Positions 9,321-18,399 of a stretch of 64,000 bases of DNA are shown here, in pieces. The DNA is from Candidatus Poribacteria bacterium (GTDB lineage Bacteria; Poribacteria; WGA-4E; WGA-3G): assembly GCA_022821965.1 (NCBI GenBank), contig JAJECN010000059.1:62001-126000 (forward strand), written 5' to 3'. Position 1 is the first letter of the stretch. The number at the start of each line of letters is the position of its first letter. Below the pieces are notes generated by a model that had not been told where the DNA came from, did no database searches, and saw only the letters and a program-made list of their open reading frames with translations. The position numbers and the translations under genes were made by a program.

Positions 9321-9348
9321 GCTGGGCGAGGTTTTAAACCTCGCCAGC
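9321..9348. repeat. GC-rich palindrome between the ECF-DnaN fusion and PhyH
   Basis: GCTGGGCGAGGTTT and AAACCTCGCCAGC form a near-perfect hairpin with one bulged G. It is not followed by a T-run, so it is more likely a dispersed palindromic repeat or mRNA-processing hairpin than an intrinsic terminator. Confidence 0.5.
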
Positions 9349-9438
9349 GGCGTGCGGGCCGATAGTATCCTTCTAAACCGTGTGGACATTTCTTGAAGGT
9401 TGGTTGTTGATCACTGACTGCTGTAAGAAAAGAGATGC

Positions 9439-11160
9439 TTAGGATTCTAAGTTCATTGGGCAGATGAGACAGAGATGTCCTTCTGCACCAATCGGTTTAA
9501 CAATGACAGGTTGCAGCGCACTTGAGAACTCCAGTATGACAGACTCCGTTTCAATGTGTGAGAGTGTCTCTATGAACAGCTGAGCATTCATACCGATACG
9601 GATACTTCCAGTGCTGGATTCCACTGCTAATGTCTCATGTACCTCATCCGGTTCAGGGGTTTCCGCTGAGACCCGCATCTGTTGTTCATCTATTTCTAAA
9701 CAAACCTTAAAGGTTTTCGGATCTGACACCAACGAAACCTTACGCATCGCCTGCAAAATAGGTGCTTTCGGTACAACTGTCCGCACCTCAGGAGACACTG
9801 GAATGATCTTCTCATACGGCGGATATTCAGCGTCTACCAATCGCGTCGTCACCGTAGCGCGCTCATCCGCAAAGAGAATCTGGTTCTCAATGTGTGAAAT
9901 CCTTACCTCTGCGGAATTGGCGAAGGTTCGTTCAATCTCTTTGACGGCTTTGAGCGGTACGATGAATCCATCGCTATCTTCAGACAATTTAAAGGGTTCG
10001 CAATGTGCGAGGGCAAGTTGTATACCATCGGCTGCAACGATCTCGGTTCTGTCCTCAAGCAGGTTAAAGTAAAGCCCGTTTAGACAGGTCTGTCGGGCTT
10101 TCTTTGCAGGTGCAGCAAATTCAGTTTTGTAAAGAACAGACCTCAGTGTTTCTCCGTCAATAGCGAATGCTGCCTTGTCAACGGAAGGGAGTTGTGGGAA
10201 TTCTTCATCGGCAAGTTTGACGGTTTTGTGAACACCGTTTCCAGAAGTGATTTCAATCCGGTTGCCTGTTGTTGTGGTCAGGTCTATCGGTTTCTCAGCG
10301 GGCCACGCTTTAACGATATCCGCCAATTTCCCAGCGGGGACAAGGATTGTGCCTGTTTCTTTGACTGTCCCGTCAACTGTCATTTTGATGCCGATTTCCA
10401 TGTCTGTCGCCATGCACTCAATCGTGCTTCCCTCCGCACGGATGAGAACATTTGAGGCAATAGGTGAGATATTCGCGACTCCCTGCAGCATTTGTAGAGA
10501 GGCTAAAAGGTTATCTCTTTCAAAGGTTAATTTCATTCCGAAATCTCCATTCAAATGTTTTTGCGAGCGATGTTCGCCTTCGATTGTGATATCTAACGCT
10601 TCTTGAATCATGAATTCATACTTCTTTAGCTGTTGCCGCGCACGGAGGAGACGGCTCCTAATCGTATTTTCTGGTACACCTAAGAGGTTAACTATTTCTG
10701 CATAAGTCATGCCTTCAAGGTAATGAAGCGTGATGACTGTTCGGTTGGTTTCCTTTAACTTCGCAAGCAACTTTTCGACCAAGTCGCGTCGCGCTTCAGC
10801 AAAAGTTTCCGCGTGTTCTGTTGCGACAAATCGGGAGTATGCTTCTGTCTCTATTCCTGAGAGGTCGGTTTCTTCGAGTGGTTCGGTTTGTCGCTGATTT
10901 TTTCGGAGCCACGCGATACAGAGCCGATCTGCAATCACATAAAGCCATCTTGGAAAGCGTGTTGGGTCTTCCAAGGTTTCCAATTTCTGATAGGCTTGCA
11001 GAAAGGTCTCCTGCGTAATATCTTCAGCGATATGGAAATCCCGAATTTTCCGCCATGCGAGCGTGTGGACCTGTTTCTGGTACTTTCTAACCAGACTTGC
11101 AAAGGCGGTCTCATCACCCGCAAGGATGCATTGGATCAACACAACATCGTCGTTTTTCAT
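9439..11160 (-). CDS. ECF sigma factor fused to a complete DnaN-like sliding clamp
   Basis: A 573-aa fusion. Residues 1-185 are an ECF sigma factor: region 2 (ITQETFLQAYQKL, FPRWLYVIADRL) and region 4 (TVITLHYLEGMTYAEIVNLL, then NTIRSRLLRARQQL). After a ~25-residue linker, residues 209-573 are a full three-domain DNA polymerase III beta clamp starting MKLTFERDNLL and about as long as E. coli DnaN (366 aa). The clamp's partner-pocket motif, TDGHRLA in E. coli, reads ADGIQLA here, and the usual C-terminal MPMRL reads CPMNLES, so partner binding is probably altered. I chose ATG 11160 (GGAGA seven bases upstream) over TTG 11163. Met209 has its own Shine-Dalgarno. No anti-sigma gene is adjacent. 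It is probably regulated through the clamp domain (inference). Confidence 0.92.
   Translation of the reverse strand: MKNDDVVLIQCILAGDETAFASLVRKYQKQVHTLAWRKIRDFHIAEDITQETFLQAYQKLETLEDPTRFPRWLYVIADRLCIAWLRKNQRQTEPLEETDLSGIETEAYSRFVATEHAETFAEARRDLVEKLLAKLKETNRTVITLHYLEGMTYAEIVNLLGVPENTIRSRLLRARQQLKKYEFMIQEALDITIEGEHRSQKHLNGDFGMKLTFERDNLLASLQMLQGVANISPIASNVLIRAEGSTIECMATDMEIGIKMTVDGTVKETGTILVPAGKLADIVKAWPAEKPIDLTTTTGNRIEITSGNGVHKTVKLADEEFPQLPSVDKAAFAIDGETLRSVLYKTEFAAPAKKARQTCLNGLYFNLLEDRTEIVAADGIQLALAHCEPFKLSEDSDGFIVPLKAVKEIERTFANSAEVRISHIENQILFADERATVTTRLVDAEYPPYEKIIPVSPEVRTVVPKAPILQAMRKVSLVSDPKTFKVCLEIDEQQMRVSAETPEPDEVHETLAVESSTGSIRIGMNAQLFIETLSHIETESVILEFSSALQPVIVKPIGAEGHLCLICPMNLES
10534..10548 (-). 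promoter_or_regulatory. Internal ribosome binding site and ATG at the sigma/DnaN joint
   Basis: GGAGA (10548-10544), seven bases, then ATG (10536-10534) sits exactly where a free-standing DnaN would begin (MKLTFERDN). The spacing is ideal, so a separate 365-aa clamp could be made from the same message. Confidence 0.55.
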
Positions 11161-11163
11161 CAA

Positions 11164-11576
11164 ATATCTCCAGCAAGACTGTTTTCATCAAAGAAGCTTA
11201 TACGATTTCCGTATGGTTACAAATCGCAAAGAAGCACTCTATCAATTCCGTTCACTATAGTGACGCGAACTACTAAAAAAAAGTGTGCATAATTCTGCAA
11301 AAGAAGCGAAAAAACACATTTGAAAGGTTTGAAAGGAGGCTGATAATACCTCTCGTTTTCTACCTATACATATTTTAGTCGAATTTCATTCTTAACTCAA
11401 CCCAGATTTCACGCCGTTTTGTGCGTTCTTTCTGGGTTGATCGTGTTTTGCTATAGGTGTGCTTGTGGATAGAGGTTCTCAATTAGATTTGAACCTAAAG
11501 AAGGGCTTTTTCAGGAAAGAGATAAAAAAGCGAAAACTACGTTTCTGGGGTTTAAATATCTTTGTCGTTCCAAATT
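11164..11576. other. Intergenic region upstream of the ECF-DnaN fusion
   Basis: No gene was recognised in these 413 bases. They hold the 12-bp palindrome TCACTATAGTGA at 11252-11263. Next to it, on the minus strand, is a TGCACAC-T8 run followed by CGCGTC, loosely resembling ECF promoters. An inverted repeat CAACCCAGA/TCTGGGTTG at 11398-11439 could end transcription from the MacB-like gene. Confidence 0.5.
11252..11263. promoter_or_regulatory. TCACTATAGTGA palindrome, possible operator
   Basis: A perfect 12-bp palindrome ~90 bp upstream of the ECF-DnaN start. Its 10-bp core CACTATAGTG recurs at 12890-12899 immediately upstream of the MacB-like gene. This is a candidate binding site for a shared regulator. 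Confidence 0.35.
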
Positions 11577-12878
11577 CTAATCTTTGCGAAGAGCTTCAAT
11601 GGGAGAAAGCGACGATGCCTTCAGCGCGGGATACAGACCAAAGGAGATGCCGATTATTGCTGAAACCGATACAGAAATCAATATCCATTGCGGCGAGACA
11701 ACTGCGGGCCATTCGGGAACAATTTTCACGATTTTGACAGCCAGCATTGCCATCGCTTCACCGGCGAGAATGCCCAACCCAACGCCGATTGCACCCCCTA
11801 CACCACACATGATCACTGACTCTATTAGAAATTGCAGTAGAATATCCAACCGTTTCGCACCGAGTGCCTTCCGAAGCCCAATTTCACGAGTGCGTTCGGT
11901 GACAGCGACAAGCATCATGTTCATAATTCCAATACCACCGACGAGGAGCGAGAATCCGGCGATGCTGCCTAAGGTAATTTTTATGATTTTACTAATTTTA
12001 TCTAATTGCGCCATACCGGCTTGCATCTCAAAAATCTCGATGAAATCGTCTTGATTTCTATGCCGTTTCCGGATGACGGTTTTTACCTCTTCAACTGCCT
12101 GAGGCACATCGTCAACGGTATTTGCATAGACCGTGATACGCGGAATCTGGTCATTGCCGGTGAAGCGTTCTTGGATGGTTGATACAGGAATAAAAACAAG
12201 GTTGTCGAAACTAACACCGAACCGGAGACTTGTGCCTCTCGGCACGAATGTTCCAATAACTGTGAAGCGTTCCGTGTATCTTCTCCCCTCTTTTTGTCCC
12301 CACCGGTTGTGATATTCGCTGTCTCGTGCGATTTTAATCTCTTGTCCCAATGGCGATCTATCACCGAACAGGGCGGTCGCAACCTCATCTCCAAGTACAC
12401 AAACTTTTGATGCGTTTCTAACCTCTTCGTCTGTAATAAAACGTCCATCTTTAACGTTCCAGTCCATTGCGGTGTTATAATTGGCATCTACGCCGTTCCA
12501 GCCTGCACGGGTTTCAGTGCCGCCTGAAGCTTGGATGAGCACGCCGCCCCAGTTCCAGATTTGTGGCGTGGCTGCACGAACAGTTGGGCATTCTGCCTCC
12601 ATTGCCAACACATCTTCGTATTTCAGGTACTCGCTGCTACGATTACGGACCCACCGGTTGTTTACACGTTTGTACCACATACGGTACACGAAGAACTGAT
12701 TTGCACCACCTAATTTCTGGGCATCTTGCTGGACAATCTCCTTGGCACCATCACCGATGGCTATCATTGCCAATACTGAAGCAACACCGATGATAATACC
12801 AAGCATCGTTAACAATGAACGCATTTTGTTGCTACGAATCGCAGAAATTCCGACAGATACCGCCTCGACTATACGCAT
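11577..12878 (-). CDS. MacB/FtsX-type ABC transporter permease
   Basis: A 433-aa permease with MacB architecture. There is an N-terminal TM (SLLTMLGIIIGVASVLAMIA, residues ~20-45), a periplasmic MacB_PCD domain to ~residue 280, then three C-terminal TMs of the FtsX domain, including the conserved MLVAVTERTREIGLRKALGA. The reading frame extends to a GTG at 12890, but GGAGGAT directly precedes ATG 12878, which I take as the start. Such permeases normally work with a LolD/MacB-type ATPase and a periplasmic adaptor in export or lipoprotein handling. Neither partner is adjacent. A CACTATAGTG palindrome overlaps the probable promoter/leader. Confidence 0.9.
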   Translation of the reverse strand: MRIVEAVSVGISAIRSNKMRSLLTMLGIIIGVASVLAMIAIGDGAKEIVQQDAQKLGGANQFFVYRMWYKRVNNRWVRNRSSEYLKYEDVLAMEAECPTVRAATPQIWNWGGVLIQASGGTETRAGWNGVDANYNTAMDWNVKDGRFITDEEVRNASKVCVLGDEVATALFGDRSPLGQEIKIARDSEYHNRWGQKEGRRYTERFTVIGTFVPRGTSLRFGVSFDNLVFIPVSTIQERFTGNDQIPRITVYANTVDDVPQAVEEVKTVIRKRHRNQDDFIEIFEMQAGMAQLDKISKIIKITLGSIAGFSLLVGGIGIMNMMLVAVTERTREIGLRKALGAKRLDILLQFLIESVIMCGVGGAIGVGLGILAGEAMAMLAVKIVKIVPEWPAVVSPQWILISVSVSAIIGISFGLYPALKASSLSPIEALRKD

Positions 12879-13338
12879 TTTATCCTCCACACTATAGTGA
12901 AATCTTTGTGTACTGATTTTCGATTAGATTTTTTGTTGTTGTGTATTAAAGGGATATAGGTTCAATATCAGAAACATAAGTCTGATGTAAAAAGGTATTC
13001 TTTCTCCTCAACTATTATAGATACAATTTTAGCGCGAAAGGATTGCATGAATCTTAAATTGGTAGAAGTCTTACGCTGAGGACACGTTTTAGTTTAGGGA
13101 GGCTTATGCCTTTCGTGGAGAGGGTTTTTGGGAATACCACACAGGCATTCGCTGGGATGCCATTCTCTATAAAACGAGAAGTCTGTTTTTAGAACCAACA
13201 ATTTTATCCAACTATTGCTCGTGGGTATTGCCTGGTCTCCCAAGCAATATCCCACACAGGCAAAAAGTAGGTTAGATAGATCATCATTACGCAATGAATT
13301 GCGCGTCGCGTCAATTCTATGTTATTGAATCGCGGTAT
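12879..13338. other. Intergenic region upstream of the MacB-like permease
   Basis: No convincing gene was seen in 460 bases. Features are the CACTATAGTG palindrome at 12890-12899, an imperfect hairpin GGGTATTGC/GCAATATCCC at 13223-13253 downstream of the ABC exporter gene, and a CCACACAGGCA direct repeat near 13137 and 13251. A 66-codon open frame at 13094-13294 has no family resemblance and no good ribosome site. Confidence 0.45.
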
Positions 13339-15117
13339 TTAAGCGTACCATGATGCTTGTGCTTCCCACATTTCGGCGTATAACCCGCCCATGGCGAGTA
13401 ACTCTTCGTGTGTGCCGTCTTCAACGAGTTGTCCTTCGTCTAAAACGAGAATTCTGTCGCACAGGCGGGCGACTCCAAGCCGGTGTGAGATGACAAGGGT
13501 GGTACGCGATTCGTCTTTGGTGAGCAGTTCACGGATCATTTCAACTTCGGCGACTGGATCGATGGCGGCAGTGGGTTCATCAAACACGACGAATTGGCTC
13601 TGTCGGAAAAGTCCACGCGCAACTGCGAGGCGCAGCCATTCTCCACCGGATACATCGCGTCCGCCGAATTCGTGTCCCAACCAAGTATCGAGTTCTTGTG
13701 AGAAAGTGGAACCTGCTCTGTCGAGTGTGTGCCGCATACGGTTGTCGTCTTGCATACGATTCAGGTCAGCGAAACCGACGTTGTCTCTGACAGGCAGTAA
13801 GAACTTCGTGAAGTCTTGAAAGACAGCGCTTGTTGTGGGTTTTTCAGAAGTTGTATCGCTTTGTGAAAACGTGAGTGTTCCACTATCTGGAGCGTACAGA
13901 CCGAGTAATATGTTTGCCAGTGTTGTCTTTCCTGCACCATTTTTTCCGACGAGCGCGACGGTTTCGCCGGGTGCAATTTTTGCGGTAATCTTTTTGAGCG
14001 TCTGCGTCGCTGCGCGCGGGTATTGGAACGAGAGATCGTTCATGGCAACTGTCATCTCTCCTGCTTCTGCAGCGGATGACGGAGTGTCCTGATGTTTCTC
14101 TGTTGTATTAGCAACGCTTTCCTCTTCGGTGGACTGCGTTGTGAACAGCGTCGCCAGGTCACGTAAGATACCGCTCTGTTCGGCGAGATTTCCCATAGAG
14201 TGTGCCATATATGAGAGAAATCCTTGTAATCCAGCGGCGGCGGCAATTAAGCCGGTGAAGATACCGGCGATTTTTTCAGGGTCACCGTTATGTGCGGTTT
14301 GGGCTGCGATGAAAACAATCACGCAATATCCGAGGATAGAACTGAGGTTGGCGAGTGCGTTCCAAGCGGTTTTCCTTTTGAGTGATCCTATTTCCACAGT
14401 AGCGAGCGTATGATATGCGTTTTCCCATTTTGAAAGTAGCCAGCGTTGGAGGGTAAAGAGACGCACCTCTGGACTGTTGACACGTTCATAAAGTCGAGCT
14501 GCCCACGCTGTCTGTGTTCGGTTAGGACGTGCTGCTGCTCGGTCTCGTTCGAGTTCAAGCCTCGCAATAGGTTTCCTTGTGAAGAGAATGATAGCGGAAC
14601 TGACGAGTAAAGCGACCATACACCATATATTACGACTTATAATGAGGACCGCTCCTAACAGTCCGCACACGCCAGCAACACTATGGATATTTGCCAGAAC
14701 ACTCTGAAACCAGCTGACAACTCGCCCGCTGAAGCCTTGGGTTGCCCGGCTAAGATTATCGTGAAAGTCAGCATCCAAAAAATGAAGCAATGGTGTTTGT
14801 CCGGCTTGACGCAGAAGTTCTTGTTGGAAATGGAGGACAGCTTTATTGGAGAACCACATCTGTGTTACACCATTGAAAACATCGGTTAATATCTCCACGG
14901 TCATTAGCACGAGATAAACACCCATCCAGAAAAGGAGTCCCTCGGCGTTTATTAACGCGTTTGTGAATCCAGCAATAATAATCGGCGAAAAACCGCGATG
15001 TCCGGCGTTTATCAAACGGAGCAAAAGAATGACAAAGAGGGGAAATGGTGCAATCCGTATAAATTGCCAAATTAAGCGGAGAACTGCGCGTCTCGGTAAT
15101 GTGTTTGTATTTTTCAT
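13339..15117 (-). CDS. ABC exporter half-transporter (TMD-NBD), second subunit
   Basis: A 592-aa ABC exporter with a six-helix transmembrane domain (residues ~15-330) followed by a nucleotide-binding domain. Walker A is VGKNGAGKTT, the signature is DVSGGEWLRLAVARG, Walker B is VVFDEPTAAID, and the H-loop is in VISHRLG. The signature reads SGGEW rather than the classical SGGQ. The start is taken as ATG 15117, inside the ATGA overlap with the stop of the upstream exporter gene; a GTG at 15126 is possible. The two subunits almost certainly form a heterodimeric inner-membrane exporter. Substrate is unknown; lipids, peptides and drugs are all exported by this family. Confidence 0.92.
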   Translation of the reverse strand: MKNTNTLPRRAVLRLIWQFIRIAPFPLFVILLLRLINAGHRGFSPIIIAGFTNALINAEGLLFWMGVYLVLMTVEILTDVFNGVTQMWFSNKAVLHFQQELLRQAGQTPLLHFLDADFHDNLSRATQGFSGRVVSWFQSVLANIHSVAGVCGLLGAVLIISRNIWCMVALLVSSAIILFTRKPIARLELERDRAAARPNRTQTAWAARLYERVNSPEVRLFTLQRWLLSKWENAYHTLATVEIGSLKRKTAWNALANLSSILGYCVIVFIAAQTAHNGDPEKIAGIFTGLIAAAAGLQGFLSYMAHSMGNLAEQSGILRDLATLFTTQSTEEESVANTTEKHQDTPSSAAEAGEMTVAMNDLSFQYPRAATQTLKKITAKIAPGETVALVGKNGAGKTTLANILLGLYAPDSGTLTFSQSDTTSEKPTTSAVFQDFTKFLLPVRDNVGFADLNRMQDDNRMRHTLDRAGSTFSQELDTWLGHEFGGRDVSGGEWLRLAVARGLFRQSQFVVFDEPTAAIDPVAEVEMIRELLTKDESRTTLVISHRLGVARLCDRILVLDEGQLVEDGTHEELLAMGGLYAEMWEAQASWYA

Positions 15118-16880
15118 TGGTACCACTCACTTTGGGCTGCGAACATTTCAGCGTATTTTCCATTTCGCTGTAGGAGTTCAGTGGGATTTCCGATTTCTGC
15201 AATGTGTCCATTCTCCAAAACAACAACGCGATCGGCAAGCCGTGTGGGCCCGAGTCGATGGGCGATGAGCAGTGCAGTTTTACCTTCTACTAATTCAACG
15301 AACTGTTGAAAAATTTCCAGTTCAGCGAGCGGATCCAGGGCTGCCGTGGGTTCGTCAAAAATGACAAATTCGCCTCCTGCTTTAATCAGACTTCGGGCGA
15401 TAGCGACGCGTTGCCATTCGCCACCGGAGAAATCTACACCCCCGAATTCGGGACCTAAAAACGAGTTTAGTGGGAACTTTTCTGCTGGCAATCCGACTTG
15501 GGTTAAGACTGCCTCAACATCTGCATCGGAGGCGTTAGCACTGTCCAAAACCAAATTTTCTTGTAGGGTGGTCGGATAGCGTGCCGGATGCTGAAAAACT
15601 ACGGTGCAAGCGTGCCGGAGGTCTTCCGATGGGATTGTAGCGGTATCAATACCGTCTATTGTGACATGTCCTGCTGTTGGAGAACGCAAGCCTGCTAAGA
15701 TGTGTGCCAAAGTCGTTTTTCCAGCACCGTTTTCACCGACTATAGCGAGAATTTCACCGGGATGAATATCAATGTTAATATCGGAGAGCGCGTCTGTATC
15801 TGCACCCGGGTAACGATACGCGACATCATACAAACGGATACCCTCACGTATCGGGTGAGGATAGGGTGTACGCTTTGTGGGGGAATCTTCATCTTGGTCT
15901 CTTTCTAACAGACGGCGAAGGTCTTCTCCGTAGCCAGCGTGTTGGACAAAACCGATGATGAGATGCTGCATGGAGTTCATACCTGCAGTGATATTGCGGA
16001 GTGCCGTTAGCACCAAAGCGGCGAGTCCTGCTTCGGTCCTTCCCTGCGAGAGCGATGTAACGAGTAATGCTCCAGCGATGATGGCTACGAAAATAAACAC
16101 TTGGAAAATACCTTGGGAGGCATTTTGAAATGAGATACCCAAGCGTTCCCGAAGATATTGGGCGAGGATCGTCCGCCAGCGGTGGAGAAGGGTTTCGCTG
16201 ATCGTCCATAAACGGATTTCGGGGGCACTGCGTCGTTCTGTTAGAAGTTGGGCGTAGTAATCGGCGAGTCGTTTGTTGCGTGTATTTTCTACCTCAAAGT
16301 GGCGTACGCGCGCCCCCATCCGAATTTCAAAAACTCGCAGCAATATTGCACCGCTGATGATGATGGCAGGGATCCAAATTGAAATCAGTCCTAAAACAAC
16401 GGTACTGGTGAGTAGGACTGGGATAAATTCAATAAGGCTCAGACCGTTTTGCATCAATTGGACAACGCTCGAATCCCCTCCGGCAAGGACGCGATTGATG
16501 AGGTCATGCGATTCTTCGTCGTCAAACGCCTCCAGTGGCAGTTTGCCTGTCTTTTGCAAGGCAGCACGCTGCAAAGTAAAACCGGCTCTAATGCGGAGTT
16601 GTTCGCGCAAAAGTGGAAGGAGTGTCGAAACCGCCTGCTCTATAAAAAAGAGGGAACAGAGCGCGACCAGCCATGGGATAGCACTGTTTATAAGGTCTGC
16701 ATCGACGAGGGTGTTAACGGTTTCTCGGATCACGAGGAGCTGGGCTGCACCGGCACCTGCGTTGATGAGGACAAGGATTATCCACACTGTAGCGATAAAA
16801 GGCGATGTTTTCAACACTCGTGCGAACAGCCAGAGTAGGTCTCGAAATGAAGGACGGGTTAAGTTTGCTTTGTCCCACAT
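15114..16880 (-). CDS. ABC exporter half-transporter (TMD-NBD), first subunit
   Basis: A 588-aa ABC exporter subunit. The TM domain occupies residues ~20-340. The NBD carries Walker A VGENGAGKTT, signature DFSGGEWQRVAIARS, Walker B VIFDEPTAALD and switch His in LIAHRLG. Its stop overlaps the start of the next exporter gene by 4 bp, so the pair is translationally coupled. It begins 41 nt after the ABC-2 permease at 16922-18385, so export functions are clustered here. It shares the unusual SGGEW signature with its partner, consistent with ancient duplication of the pair. Confidence 0.92.
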   Translation of the reverse strand: MWDKANLTRPSFRDLLWLFARVLKTSPFIATVWIILVLINAGAGAAQLLVIRETVNTLVDADLINSAIPWLVALCSLFFIEQAVSTLLPLLREQLRIRAGFTLQRAALQKTGKLPLEAFDDEESHDLINRVLAGGDSSVVQLMQNGLSLIEFIPVLLTSTVVLGLISIWIPAIIISGAILLRVFEIRMGARVRHFEVENTRNKRLADYYAQLLTERRSAPEIRLWTISETLLHRWRTILAQYLRERLGISFQNASQGIFQVFIFVAIIAGALLVTSLSQGRTEAGLAALVLTALRNITAGMNSMQHLIIGFVQHAGYGEDLRRLLERDQDEDSPTKRTPYPHPIREGIRLYDVAYRYPGADTDALSDINIDIHPGEILAIVGENGAGKTTLAHILAGLRSPTAGHVTIDGIDTATIPSEDLRHACTVVFQHPARYPTTLQENLVLDSANASDADVEAVLTQVGLPAEKFPLNSFLGPEFGGVDFSGGEWQRVAIARSLIKAGGEFVIFDEPTAALDPLAELEIFQQFVELVEGKTALLIAHRLGPTRLADRVVVLENGHIAEIGNPTELLQRNGKYAEMFAAQSEWYQ

Positions 16881-16921
16881 GGTTTTTTATCTACCTCCGA
16901 TATAGGAGCCTTACGTCATAT

Positions 16922-18385
16922 CTACTTCAAATCGCTTTTCATAAAAGAAATTTGTGCGATAATAAAGAATAGCAGATTAAACAGCACCAACAAACCGACT
17001 TGGGATAACACGCTGCGGTAAGAGATCTGTTCTTCAAAAATCGGCACAGCGTCCAAATCCACCGGTTTCTGAGATAACCCCTCCCTTACAGGATAGATAT
17101 GTAGGCTTTCTGGATCATCCTGATCTTCTGCTTTAATGAAGTCTATGAACGTCTGCCGATAACGACGCGCTTGTTTGACAAAATTCATATAACTAACGAT
17201 CCCTGTGTTCGCAAGCCCTTCCATCGCATATTGGAAAGTCGCTATCGGAGAGATTTGGGTGAGGTCGCGGGCGAGTTGCACTTGCTTAAATTGCTGGTCG
17301 ATGTGCCCATCTGAAAACCGAGTTTTCGTCTCTACTTCTTTGGCAAGGAAGTCTGCCCAAAGGCGCGTGGCTTTGGAATTTTCGGCAGATGCTGCCTTGC
17401 TTAACTTAGGCGGAATATATCCGGCGTTATTAAAGGGGTCGTATTCAGCATACAACTGTCCTAATTGTGAGTGTTTCTGCCTCAAAACTTCGTCAACGGA
17501 TGGAATCGGATTCAGATTACCCACAAAAGTTCCGAGTAAGCTTGGAAAAATAAACGCCAAAAAAACCCAAGTAAGCAAGAGCCATACTAAGCTTGTAATG
17601 GCGTTTGAGACACGACTGGAGAAAAAAAGCCCGAGAAAGATAAAAATGGAAACGAGCAATGCAAATAACCCCATCATCCCCAAAATACGTAGCCAATGTT
17701 CAGACGCAAAGGGAATATTTCCAAAGAAATAGATGGTGAGTAGATTTATTAGGATACTTATGATAAGGGGTAGAAAGATTGTCACAAAAGCACCGAGATA
17801 TTTTCCCAACAACACCTGTCCACGCGATACTGCATTCGACATCATAAGGCTCAGCGTACCACGCGCTCGTTCTCCGGCAATAGCATCGAAAGTGAACAAG
17901 ATCGCAAAGAAACTCATCAAAATACCGATGAAGACCCAGTCGATTTTGATGCGTTGTATCACGTTACCACCCTTATTCTGCAACGGATACTCTAATATCC
18001 ACGGAGGTCTCCACTGGTAACCTTCAACCACTTCATCATAACCGGCTCGGCTGAGCATTCCGACATTTTGCATTGTGACAGAGCTCGGCACAAATTTATC
18101 CGCCCCATCGGCACAGAAAGTCAACCGGTTAGGACGCTTCGGAATCTCTCCAGGTCCTATCAGTGCCAATTCCGCCAGCCCTTTATTCGCGAAATCTTCA
18201 ATGTGATTCCTATTTTGTGCAACTTGTTGGTTATAGGTGTTAACCTGCGCGGTATAACTGTAACCACCCAAACTGTATATTAGCGAGTTTGCCACAAACA
18301 GGATGGGTAGTATAATTATTATCAAAGCGAATCGCAGGGTTGTGAGATTGTGGTATATCTCTTTGAATGCTATCTGCCAAATCAT
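16922..18385 (-). CDS. ABC-2 type permease, paralogue A'
   Basis: A 487-aa ABC-2 type permease. An N-terminal TM (LRFALIIIILPILFVANSLI) is followed by a periplasmic segment containing LTFCADGADKFVPS, a TM cluster with FTFDAIAGERARGTLSLMMS, a polar loop, and a last TM near the C-terminus. It is a clear paralogue of 5337-6788. It lies downstream of B' (18535-20073), separated by a 128-bp inverted-repeat element, and upstream of the ABC exporter pair. No cognate ATP-binding subunit is visible. Confidence 0.85.
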   Translation of the reverse strand: MIWQIAFKEIYHNLTTLRFALIIIILPILFVANSLIYSLGGYSYTAQVNTYNQQVAQNRNHIEDFANKGLAELALIGPGEIPKRPNRLTFCADGADKFVPSSVTMQNVGMLSRAGYDEVVEGYQWRPPWILEYPLQNKGGNVIQRIKIDWVFIGILMSFFAILFTFDAIAGERARGTLSLMMSNAVSRGQVLLGKYLGAFVTIFLPLIISILINLLTIYFFGNIPFASEHWLRILGMMGLFALLVSIFIFLGLFFSSRVSNAITSLVWLLLTWVFLAFIFPSLLGTFVGNLNPIPSVDEVLRQKHSQLGQLYAEYDPFNNAGYIPPKLSKAASAENSKATRLWADFLAKEVETKTRFSDGHIDQQFKQVQLARDLTQISPIATFQYAMEGLANTGIVSYMNFVKQARRYRQTFIDFIKAEDQDDPESLHIYPVREGLSQKPVDLDAVPIFEEQISYRSVLSQVGLLVLFNLLFFIIAQISFMKSDLK

Positions 18386-18399
18386 TTTTAATTGTTGTC

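Noticed and set aside
13094-13294. 66-codon minus-strand frame in the intergenic region
   Set aside because: No recognisable motif, no good start, and it overlaps repeat-like sequence.
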